Assembly (NCBI GenBank): GCA_964568855.1
Contig: CAZMSD010000004.1
Location: 87,162 to 151,161 of the forward strand
Direction: 5' to 3'
Length of the DNA: 64,000 bases
From: CAZMSD01 sp964568855
Lineage (GTDB): Bacteria; CAIWAD01
Below the pieces are notes generated by a model. It was given only the letters and a program-made list of their open reading frames with translations. It searched no databases and was not told the DNA's origin. Shown piece by piece: positions 28,873 through 36,406 of this stretch; within the stretch, counting starts at the first letter, position 1, and each line of letters opens with the position of its first letter. A program made the translations under genes and the position numbers.

Positions 28873-29200
28873 TGCAATCCCCTGTTGGCTGACAATTCGG
28901 GCAGTCGTTCAACCTGATGGAGCAGCCGCTGCCAAACAAAGCAGGCAGTTCCCTGGATGACGCGGTTGGAACACTAAGATCGTGAAAGACTTAGCCGGAA
29001 GTCAAGAGTTAATTTCAGTTTGTGAAAATGTTGTCATAGTCAAAACGCTTGTTATTTCAAGAGCTACAACCGTGCGTCGTTCCTTTGGCAGCTTTGCTGA
29101 ATCTCGGTCAGGTTTCCGCAGCGGGTCGATACCCGCCCGCCGCGCCAAAAAGAGACACTTTTTGTCCTGTCCTGCAGGCCGTGTAATACAAGCGCGCGAT
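28873..29200. other. 328-bp intergenic region with clustered inverted repeats
   Basis: No gene supported. It contains three perfect inverted repeats near the end of the second solute-binding gene: GCGGGT-CGAT-ACCCGC (29121-29136), CAAAAAG-AGACA-CTTTTTG (29146-29164) and CGCGATTC-AA-GAATCGCG (29195-29212, across the stop codon). The rest must hold the promoter of the beta-helix/activator-2 unit; no sigma-54 site was found for it. Confidence 0.5.
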
Positions 29201-29212
29201 TCAAGAATCGCG
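29195..29212 (-). terminator. Perfect hairpin across the stop of the second SBP gene
   Basis: An 8-bp perfect stem with a 2-base spacer includes the TGA at 29201-29203. No clear T-run follows, so termination is possible rather than certain. A second hairpin with an A/T-rich stem (29146-29164) lies just downstream on this strand. Confidence 0.35.
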
Positions 29213-31204
29213 GTGATTCCAGAAGTGGATGTCCACGGGCAAGCGCTTCAGCGCTTCGCCCCGGTCGATGGCCTCGCGCAGGCGGGCGTGCTTGTCGGGA
29301 TCATACCACCAGAGCCTGACCAAGTCCCTGTAATCCTCGGTGCGCGGCAGGATCCAGGGCGGCTTGCCGAATTTGTTCCACGAGATCAGGCGGTCGTAGG
29401 GGCCGTACCAGGCGAGGGCCAGAACGTGGCTGGCGGTCAGCCGCCGGTCGATGGCCTGCAGCAGGCGGGCGCGCTCTTCCTGGTCGAAACACAGGTCGTA
29501 TCGTGTCACAAGGGAGTCCACCTCGGGATCGATCAGGCCCGGGTGATTGCCCGTGTCGGGACCGATGGCGAATTTCGAGTGCCAGGATGACAGCGGGTCC
29601 GGGAAGTTGGACCCCGTCCAGGCTCCGTAATACAACTTGAATCGCCGGTCGTTGAGCATCTGCACGCGGGTGGCGAAAGTGGTGGGCTTGAGATTCAGCT
29701 TGATCCCGCCCTTGAGCACGCTCTCCTGCACCACGGTCAGCACGCGCTCGGAGGAGGGGTTATCCGGGATCATCAGGTCGATGATGAAGCGCTCACCCGC
29801 TTCGTTGATCAGGATGCCCTGGTCGTCGGTCTTCGCCCAGCCGGCCTCGGCCAGCAGGCGGCGCGCCAGCTCGGGATCGTAGCGCACCTTTTCGTTGTCC
29901 AGGTTCTCGTAGGGCCCCCCGGGATAAAAACTGTCCTGGTGCAGGTACTGGTCGAAGAAGAGCTTGTCGATCATCCGTCCGCGATCCACCAGGTAGGCGA
30001 AGGCTCGACGCACGCGCAGATCGTTGAAGGGCCGCTCGCGCGTGTTGAAGACGAAGCCCTGCATGCCGTTGGGCTGATCGTTGAAGATCTTCTCCTTCAG
30101 CAGCCAGCCCCTTTCGATTTGTGACACACGCTCGGGAGTCATCTCGCGGACCCAGTACTTGGCCTGGCTGACCTGGTACAGGTCGAGCTCGCCCTTTTTC
30201 ACCTTCTCGCGCGCCAGGTTCTCCTCGGGGACCACCACGAACTTGATCTTGGCGAAATTCCATTCGCCGCGCTTCCTGGGATTCTCCCTGTCCCAGTAGT
30301 CGTTGATGCGGCTCAGGGTCAGGCTGTTGCCTTGCCGGACCTCCTGTTCGAGTATCACGTAGCGTCCACTGCCCGGCAGGGGCGCGTTCTGAAAGCGCTC
30401 CATGTACTGCTTTCCCGTGAGATCGCCGATGATTCGCGCGGGATAGATCCGCATCTCGGTGGCGAAAGTCATCATCTGGCGCCAGCTCTGCTTGTCGGAA
30501 ACCGTGCGCACGACGTAGGGACTCAGCGCTTCGGGTTCCGCGAACTCGCGGAAGATGATGGCGTCGCCCAGCCTCAGCAGGCCTTCGTCGACCTTCAGGC
30601 GCCAGGACGCAGTCACGTCCCCGGCAGTGACACGCTGCCCGGTCTGCCAGCGCGCTTCCGGATTGATGCGGAAATAGATCTCCTGCCGGCCGTCCTCCAG
30701 TGGAACCGACTTCCAATGGGTCGCCAGCCAAGGCTGATACTTGAGGTCGGAAGTGTTGACCTTGAGCAGGGTTTCGTAGCAGGCCCGGATCATCATGCGC
30801 TGGAATGCCGTGTGGGAGTCCTTGCCCTCGCTGCGCAATGTGGCGGGATACTCGAGGATGTGGATTCGGATACGTCCTCCTACCAGCGCGCTGGGATCCG
30901 TGTCCAGCGGGTAGTCCTCCCGGGTCCGCCAGCCCAGGCTTTCCGCGATCTCTTCGAATCCCGCGCCTCCCAGCTCGGCGGACACCTCGGGCAGGGCGCC
31001 TGCTGGTACTTCTCCGTCCACTTCGAAGCCGGCCTCGCGCCAGACCTCGAGCGAATTCACGCCATCGGTCAGGGACAGCACCGGGCCCGTGTCGAAACGG
31101 GATCCGCCGCGGCCGCATCCCGACACGACCATTGCAGCCGTCACCACGGCCAGGACAATCAGCACTCGAATCAACGCGCGTTCAGCATACTGTTTGTGCG
31201 TCAA
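29201..31204 (-). CDS. Extracellular solute-binding lipoprotein, family 5 (second copy)
   Basis: 667 residues. The lipobox VVSGC puts the lipid Cys at residue 30. It is collinear with the protein at 19251-21281, including the family-specific N-terminal segment (VWREAGFEVDGEVPAGALPEVSAELGGAGFEEIAESLGW versus YWRSAGFEVVDTPPGPLPG...), then RINPEARWQTGQRVTAGDVTASW and FVFNTRERPFNDLRVRRAFAYLVDRG. No permease or ATPase is adjacent, so it may share the transporter at 14.4-19.2 kb with a different substrate range. It is monocistronic. Confidence 0.92.
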   Translation of the reverse strand: MTHKQYAERALIRVLIVLAVVTAAMVVSGCGRGGSRFDTGPVLSLTDGVNSLEVWREAGFEVDGEVPAGALPEVSAELGGAGFEEIAESLGWRTREDYPLDTDPSALVGGRIRIHILEYPATLRSEGKDSHTAFQRMMIRACYETLLKVNTSDLKYQPWLATHWKSVPLEDGRQEIYFRINPEARWQTGQRVTAGDVTASWRLKVDEGLLRLGDAIIFREFAEPEALSPYVVRTVSDKQSWRQMMTFATEMRIYPARIIGDLTGKQYMERFQNAPLPGSGRYVILEQEVRQGNSLTLSRINDYWDRENPRKRGEWNFAKIKFVVVPEENLAREKVKKGELDLYQVSQAKYWVREMTPERVSQIERGWLLKEKIFNDQPNGMQGFVFNTRERPFNDLRVRRAFAYLVDRGRMIDKLFFDQYLHQDSFYPGGPYENLDNEKVRYDPELARRLLAEAGWAKTDDQGILINEAGERFIIDLMIPDNPSSERVLTVVQESVLKGGIKLNLKPTTFATRVQMLNDRRFKLYYGAWTGSNFPDPLSSWHSKFAIGPDTGNHPGLIDPEVDSLVTRYDLCFDQEERARLLQAIDRRLTASHVLALAWYGPYDRLISWNKFGKPPWILPRTEDYRDLVRLWWYDPDKHARLREAIDRGEALKRLPVDIHFWNHRDS

Positions 31205-31654
31205 GAGGACCTCCTTAGACTGTTCGCCGGTAAACTAGCACTCCCGCGTCAAGGAGTCCGCTGCTCCATATAATGGGAATGACCACGTCATCGCCCCTTT
31301 CCTGCCTGCATCCGCTGCGCCCAGTAAGATCATTCCTCTGAATCCTCAGGTCGATTTCGAAAGCCCTCTGTGCGCATGGAAATTAGGCGACGCCCACTCG
31401 TGTGTCATCTTTGTCCAAATTCGAGCCCCTGTTGTCCATTTCCGGGCTCTATTTATCTGACTGATAATTCATTATGCGCTTATCAACCAATCGCCAAAGG
31501 TGGGCTGCGTCCGGTCTCCGTGTGTCACTGTTGGCACAATATGTGCTATTAATGGCACAGCCGACGAGGTCACGCATGCAACCACCGAGGAATTTCCCAG
31601 GCATCGGGCTCTCGCGGCACGGAAGTCCTGAGCTAAATCAAGGGGAGAGTAATC
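31205..31654 (+). other. 450-bp divergent intergenic region
   Basis: No gene seen. It carries the SBP promoter region (left) and sigma-54 promoter P2 (right). Possible activator sites are ATAAT-TC-ATTAT at 31464-31475 and TTTCGAAA at 31355-31362; neither matches the palindrome upstream of P1 well. Confidence 0.5.
31532..31546 (+). promoter_or_regulatory. Sigma-54 (-24/-12) promoter P2
   Basis: TGGCAC-AATAT-GTGC, with GG (31533-31534) and GC (31545-31546) exactly ten bases apart, is preceded by GTGTCAC. It lies 108 bp upstream of the GTG start at 31655. A second TGGCAC at 31553 lacks a -12 GC. Confidence 0.7.
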
Positions 31655-32485
31655 GTGAAAAACCGCCTACTCATCTACGCAGCGCTGTTCGGCCTGGCTC
31701 CTCCGCTGGCCTTGGCGGAATGCGCACTCTACTCGATGTCCGACTATGTCCAGGGCGTGCGCCTGGACGGCACCCCCATTCCCCAGGAAAACTCCGATCC
31801 TCGCGCGGTCAGGGGCGGCGATCCGGACGGACACTACTTCAGCCTGGGTTTCGATCCGCACGGCGAGCACGTGATCGACCTCCAGGTGAGTTATGTCTCC
31901 GGCTCGATCACAGTCTGGGACGACACCATCGAAGACACTTGTTGGGAAGCGGCCCAGGTCTACGTCGGACTGGGTCCCAACTGGGTCTACCTGGGAACGG
32001 CAGACAACAACTACGGAGACGGTGGAGCGTATTACGGGAGCGAGTTCGACTTCGACTTCAACGACGAGCCGTTCTTCTTCGTGAACAAGGTCAAGATCGT
32101 GGATATCACCGATCCTTCCTCCAATCCGCCTTGTCCTGGAAACGCCGACGCATTCGACCTGGATGCGATCTGCCTGGACGGGACCCCCTTGTTCGTTCCG
32201 CTGGAAGCCGAGGAAGTCCCTTCCACCTGCGCGTTGTATCAGAATTATCCGAATCCCTTCAATCCATCCACGACCATTCGCTTCCGTCTCGAGGAGACCG
32301 AGCAGGTCGGCCTGCAGATTCTAGACCTGAGGGGCGAAGTCCGGGAACGGCTGGTGGACGGTCTGATGGACAAGGGCGAGCACAACATCGTATTCGATGG
32401 ATCGAAGTTGAGTTCCGGCATGTACTTCTATGTGCTGCGTGTTCGGGATCAGCTCGTGACAAGGAAAATGGTCCTTCTGAAATAG
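31655..32485 (+). CDS. Secreted protein with FlgD-like/T9SS-type C-terminal tail (paralogue A)
   Basis: 276 residues. GTG start with a GGGGAG site. The signal peptide is KNRLLIYAALFGLAPPLALA. The main domain (about 22-185) is unfamiliar: acidic, Tyr/Trp-rich and with paired Cys (SLGFDPHGEHVIDL, VYVGLGPNWVYLGTADNNYG). The tail (about 195-276) starts NYPNPFNPSTTIRFRL and ends SSGMYFYVLRVRDQLVTRKMVLLK, the FlgD-Ig/Por secretion-tail type that sends proteins to the surface in FCB bacteria. It lies behind sigma-54 promoter P2. Paralogue B, of identical length, follows 451 bases downstream. Confidence 0.85.
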   Translation: MKNRLLIYAALFGLAPPLALAECALYSMSDYVQGVRLDGTPIPQENSDPRAVRGGDPDGHYFSLGFDPHGEHVIDLQVSYVSGSITVWDDTIEDTCWEAAQVYVGLGPNWVYLGTADNNYGDGGAYYGSEFDFDFNDEPFFFVNKVKIVDITDPSSNPPCPGNADAFDLDAICLDGTPLFVPLEAEEVPSTCALYQNYPNPFNPSTTIRFRLEETEQVGLQILDLRGEVRERLVDGLMDKGEHNIVFDGSKLSSGMYFYVLRVRDQLVTRKMVLLK

Positions 32486-32661
32486 CTTTAGGGACATGCG
32501 GGAGCCGGCCGGGTTGTGTTCAGCTCCAGGCGAACCCGGCGCTCCCTCCGATCGCAGCATTCACATGGGCGGCTGCGTTCGGAATCGAGTCGGTGGCCCA
32601 AGCCATCCGGATTCGCCGGGTAGCCGAGTGCACTTGAGTGAATCATCAACGGGTGGGAGGC

Positions 32662-32696
32662 GAACGGGGGTGAGCCGGGATGGCTCGCCCCCGTTC
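32662..32696 (+). terminator. Terminator after paralogue A
   Basis: A 15-bp stem, GAACGGGGGTGAGCC against GGCTCGCCCCCGTTC (one T-G pair) with a 5-base loop, is followed by ATTGTT. It begins about 175 bases after the stop. Confidence 0.7.
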
Positions 32697-32797
32697 ATTG
32701 TTCAAGATCGGTCCCCTGAAAAATCCGTTCAATTTCGGAACGAAGCCAAGAGCCTGTTTTCCAACGAACTACATAATCGTAAGCCAAGTGTCATAAT

Positions 32798-32812
32798 TGG
32801 CACGATCTGTGC
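32798..32812 (+). promoter_or_regulatory. Sigma-54 (-24/-12) promoter P3
   Basis: TGGCAC-GATCT-GTGC followed by A, with GG at 32799-32800 and GC at 32811-32812. It is preceded by GTGTCATAAT, paralleling GTGTCACTGT before P2. It lies 125 bp upstream of the ATG at 32937. Confidence 0.72.
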
Positions 32813-32936
32813 AAGCTTTGGCACTGGCCTGAAATTGGGAATGGAGAACCGGGCCGTTCACAGTGGCCCCGATCACGTGGATTGAACGGCTCACAGACAA
32901 GTACGAAAACAAGAAGGTATTTGGAAGGGGAAGAAA

Positions 32937-33767
32937 ATGAAGTTTCGCTTGCTTGTGTTTTCCGTTCTGGCTGGAATCGCCCCGGCGATCGCGCTCGCCG
33001 ATTGTGCATCCTATTCGGTCCTGAGTTCCCTGCAGGGGACGGAATGGGACGGCAGTCCCATCCCCGGATATCGCTCCGATCCCGACAACGTGCTGGGGGG
33101 CGTTCCCGACAACAGCTTCTTCAGCCTGGGTTTCAATCCGCACGGCGAAATCGTCGTCGAACTGGACGAGGCCTACGTTTCCGGTACTCTCACCATCTGG
33201 GAAACGACCTGGGGCAGCTATTGTCTGGAAACCGCCATGGTCTACGTTGGCGATGGGACCAATTGGATCTACGTTGGAAGCGCTGACAACGACTACGGCG
33301 CGGGTGGCGACCATCACCCCAGCGAATTCGGCTTCGACTTCGGTGATTGTCCGGGAACCTGCATCAACCAGGTGAAGATTGTAGATACTACGGATCCCAC
33401 CCTGCCGCCGCCCTGCGGCCCGAGCTCTGATGGTTTCGACGTTGACGCCATCTGCGTGGAGGGAACCTTGTGCGAGCAGACGGTGGAAGCCGAAGAACAG
33501 CCGGTGAACTGGTCCCTGGACCAGAATTACCCCAATCCCTTCAATCCCGCCACCACCATCGCCTTCCGCCTGGACGAGACCGGCATGGTCGATCTGAAGA
33601 TCTACAACATGACCGGGACCCTGGTGAAAACGCTGGTGAGCGGACTTAAAGAGCGCGGCGAGCACAGCGTGGAATTCGATGCCGGCGATCTGGAATCCGG
33701 CGTTTATTTCTATACCCTGGAAACCGAGGGGCTGCTGCAGACAAGAAAAATGGTGTTGCTTAAGTAG
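32937..33767 (+). CDS. Secreted protein with FlgD-like/T9SS-type C-terminal tail (paralogue B)
   Basis: 276 residues and aligned end to end with paralogue A: signal peptide KFRLLVFSVLAGIAPAIALA, then SLGFNPHGEIVVELDEAYVSGTLTIWE, VYVGDGTNWIYVGSADNDYGAGG and a tail from NYPNPFNPATTIAFRL to LLQTRKMVLLK. It carries extra Cys residues (CPGTCINQ, CEQT) not shared with A. The start is ATG with GGAAGGGGAAG upstream. Own sigma-54 promoter (P3) and own terminator, so each paralogue is a separate unit. Function is unknown; the fold of the main domain is unassigned. Confidence 0.85.
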   Translation: MKFRLLVFSVLAGIAPAIALADCASYSVLSSLQGTEWDGSPIPGYRSDPDNVLGGVPDNSFFSLGFNPHGEIVVELDEAYVSGTLTIWETTWGSYCLETAMVYVGDGTNWIYVGSADNDYGAGGDHHPSEFGFDFGDCPGTCINQVKIVDTTDPTLPPPCGPSSDGFDVDAICVEGTLCEQTVEAEEQPVNWSLDQNYPNPFNPATTIAFRLDETGMVDLKIYNMTGTLVKTLVSGLKERGEHSVEFDAGDLESGVYFYTLETEGLLQTRKMVLLK

Positions 33768-34138
33768 GGAACTTTGGACGATGCCGGACCAGTGGGCAGC
33801 TGGTTCGCGGCAGGTCATGACGGCGGGCAATCCACCCGGTCCGCCACGGGGAACTTCACGGGTGGGCGTGCCAGGGGGTGAACCACAAGGTTCACCCCCT
33901 GTATTTTTACGCTGAAACTTGATCCAGATCACTCGTATTCAGCTTTGAAGTTCGTTCATTATTCGGGCAGCACAAATGTTAGAGCAGTATCATTTTCTAC
34001 GACCAATGCATCGTTGCATGCAGGAGGCGACACAACCACTTGGTCGTCGACCTGGTCCGGGACGGAGGTCAAGGAATTCCTGTTCGACACACGGCATCGA
34101 ATAGACAATCCCGAACAAGCTCGAAGAGGAGGCACAAG
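33768..34138 (+). other. 371-bp intergenic region
   Basis: Contains the strong terminator at 33873-33907. The remaining 230 bases before the repeat protein show no sigma-54 motif and no convincing -35/-10 pair. Confidence 0.5.
33873..33907 (+). terminator. Rho-independent terminator after paralogue B
   Basis: AGGGGGTGAACC-ACAA-GGTTCACCCCCT is a perfect 12-bp stem with a tetraloop, followed by GTATTTTTA. This is the clearest intrinsic terminator in the window. Confidence 0.9.
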
Positions 34139-36260
34139 ATGAAGGACTTCAAGAAGATGATTACCGCGGTCCTGGTAACATCATCACTGGGTTTGAGCAT
34201 GACGGCATTCGCCGCCACCTGCGAGTCGCCGGACGACGGCACAGGATCGGCGGCCTTCCTCTATAATGTGGAAGAATACCAGGTGCAACCCGCCGCGAAT
34301 CCCATGGCGATCATCGAGGGCCTGCCGCCGGGAACCACCATTGAACTGAAAGGACCGCTCGGAGACATCGAGGTGCAGGACCTCGTCCCGGGCGGCACTC
34401 TTGGCGGCGAGATCTACTACTTCACCGCGGTGTTGCAGTGGGACATCACGGGAACCGGCGAACTGGACGGATTTCAACGGACGATAAACTTCCCGGTATC
34501 CGGCGAAATGCACACCGGTCCGCGGACTCCCGGTGAACCGGTTCAGATCATGGCCACGGAGATGGTTCGCCTGCAGGGAGAGATCTTCGGCGACCCCGAT
34601 TTCTGCGAGTTCCAGTTCCGCGCGGGCAGCGAGCTGGGCCTTCCCAGCCCCGGCGACAACAACGTTGACGCAGCTTCCCAGCGGCGACTTCGCGGTGGAC
34701 AGCTTTTTCGACATCACCTATGAAATTGAATTCGAAGGCTGCCCGGATTCCCAGTTGGCGGATTTGTCCGGGGTGACCCTGGATACGCGGTACATCGAAT
34801 CCTTCTGCGAGCCCGAGGAGGGAGAATGCTGCGTCGCACCCGATAACGGGACGGGCACGGTGGATTTCCCCGTGGCGGATTGTCCCTACGACAACCCGGA
34901 TGACGCCATGCGCATCATCGACGGCCTGCCGCCGGGCACCACGATCGAGCTGGTCGGTCCCCTGTCCGGGATCCAGGTTACGGGAGTCACGCCGGGTGGA
35001 ATCTACGGCGGGGAGATCATCGATTTCATCGCACAATACGAGTGGGACGTGGCCGGAACCGGTGACCTGGACGGTTTCGCACGCACGATCGACTTTCCGC
35101 TGACAGGTCAGATGCATATCGGCCCGCGCAATCCGGGAGACCCGGTACAGACCTTCCCGATGGAACTGACACAACTCTACGGACAGCTCTTCGGCGACCC
35201 GGATTTCTGCACCCTGAACTGTTTCGGCGGACTCGACTTCGACCTGCCCAGTCCGGGCCAGACAACCCTGTCGCAGCTTCCAAGCGGCGACTTCGCGGTG
35301 GACAGCTTTTTCGACATCACATACGCGATCGAGTTCGAAGGATGTCCGGGCAGTATCCTGGAAGGATACATGGGAATGACTTTCGGCACTATCAACATGG
35401 ATACCTGCCAGGTGCCTCCGCTGCTGAGCGATTGCTGCGTCGAGCCCGACAACGGCCTGGGCACGGTGGATTTCCCGGCGGAGAACTGCGACTACGCCAG
35501 CCAGGACGAGGTGATCGAGATTATCGACGGGTTGCCGCCCGGAACCACCATCGAGTTTGATGGACCTCTCACCGACATTGCCATCGACTTCATCGTCCCC
35601 GGCGGAGGACTGGGTGGCGAGCTCTCCTCGTTCACGGCCGAGCTTCAGTGGGATGTTAAAGGCACGGGCGACCTTGAGGGTTTTAATCGCACTATCTACA
35701 TGCCGGTGGACTGCGAAGTGCACACCGGCCCGCGAACACCGGGCGATCCGGAGCAGGCCTTCCCGACGGACATGTTCGAGCTCAGCGGCCAGATTTTCGG
35801 CGACCCGGATTTCTGCGAACTGATCATCAACGGCGGGACAAATTTCGGCCTGCCCAGCCCGGGCGAGACCACGCTGACCCAACTGCCCAGCGGCGACTTC
35901 GCGGTGGACTCTTTTTTCGACATCACCTACCAGATCGACTTCGTGGGATGTCCGGGCAGCATCCTGGAAGGGCTGTCGGGCTCCACCATCGGCGTGATCC
36001 GCATGTCCACCTGCCTCGGACTGGAACCCCCGCGGCCCTTGATGGTCACCGCCAGCGTCGTTCCCTTCGAGCCGGTGGACCGGATTCTGCTGGAATGGAA
36101 CTACGTTCCCGGCGCGACGTACTACAAGATCTTCAGCTCCAACCAGGCCTACGGAGCCTTCCCCTCGGACTGGTATGTAGAGGCAACGACGGCAGACAAC
36201 TTCTGGATCGACGAGGCCGCCGTGCCGAAGAAATTCTACATCGTGACCGCGGGGTACTAA
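34139..36260 (+). pseudogene. Secreted triple-repeat protein, frameshifted by one base
   Basis: Two overlapping frames together encode one protein. The first (from ATG 34139, AGGAGG site, signal peptide ending TAFAA) runs to 34723 and loses homology near 34660. The second continues with LTQLPSGDFAVDSFFDITY from there to 36260. Three repeats of about 202 residues start at Cys codons near 34220, 34830 and 35436. Each has a shared core: GTG(T)xDF, IIDGLPPGTTIE, WDVxGTGDLDGF, TGPRxPGDP, FGDPDFC and LPSPGxTTLxQLPSGDFAVDSFFDITY. Comparison of repeats 1 and 2/3 places one surplus base in GACAACAACG (34655-34664). Removing it gives 706 residues. The end is an FN3-like module. No NPFNP tail. It may be a real mutation or an assembly error. 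Confidence 0.8.
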
Positions 36261-36349
36261 ACCTGGACTGATTGTTCATTCCCTGCCTGTGCGGGGGAGA
36301 GCCCAGAAAAAACGAATACATCTTTCCGACAATGTCAGACAAGCGAATC

Positions 36350-36378
36350 GGGCCGCCTCGGCAACGGGGCGGCCCTTC
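36350..36378. terminator. Hairpin between convergent genes
   Basis: GGGCCGCCTCG-GCAA-CGGGGCGGCCC, with one mismatch, followed on the plus strand by TTCGCGTTT. It can serve both the repeat-protein gene and the VIT/vWA gene ending at 36407. Confidence 0.65.
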
Positions 36379-36406
36379 GCGTTTCCGGCTCGCCGATTTC
36401 CCGTAA

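Larger units (their letters stand above)
32486..32936 (+). other. 451-bp intergenic region between paralogues A and B
   Basis: No gene seen. It holds the terminator of A (32662-32696), an imperfect inverted repeat CGTTC...GAACG near 32728-32744, and sigma-54 promoter P3 at 32798. Confidence 0.5.

Noticed and set aside
31553..31567. Second TGGCAC next to P2 as another sigma-54 promoter
   Set aside because: No GC at the required ten-base distance.
34655..34664. Two separate genes at 34139-34723 and 34533-36260
   Set aside because: Repeat homology runs continuously across the junction, and removal of one base restores a single 706-codon frame.
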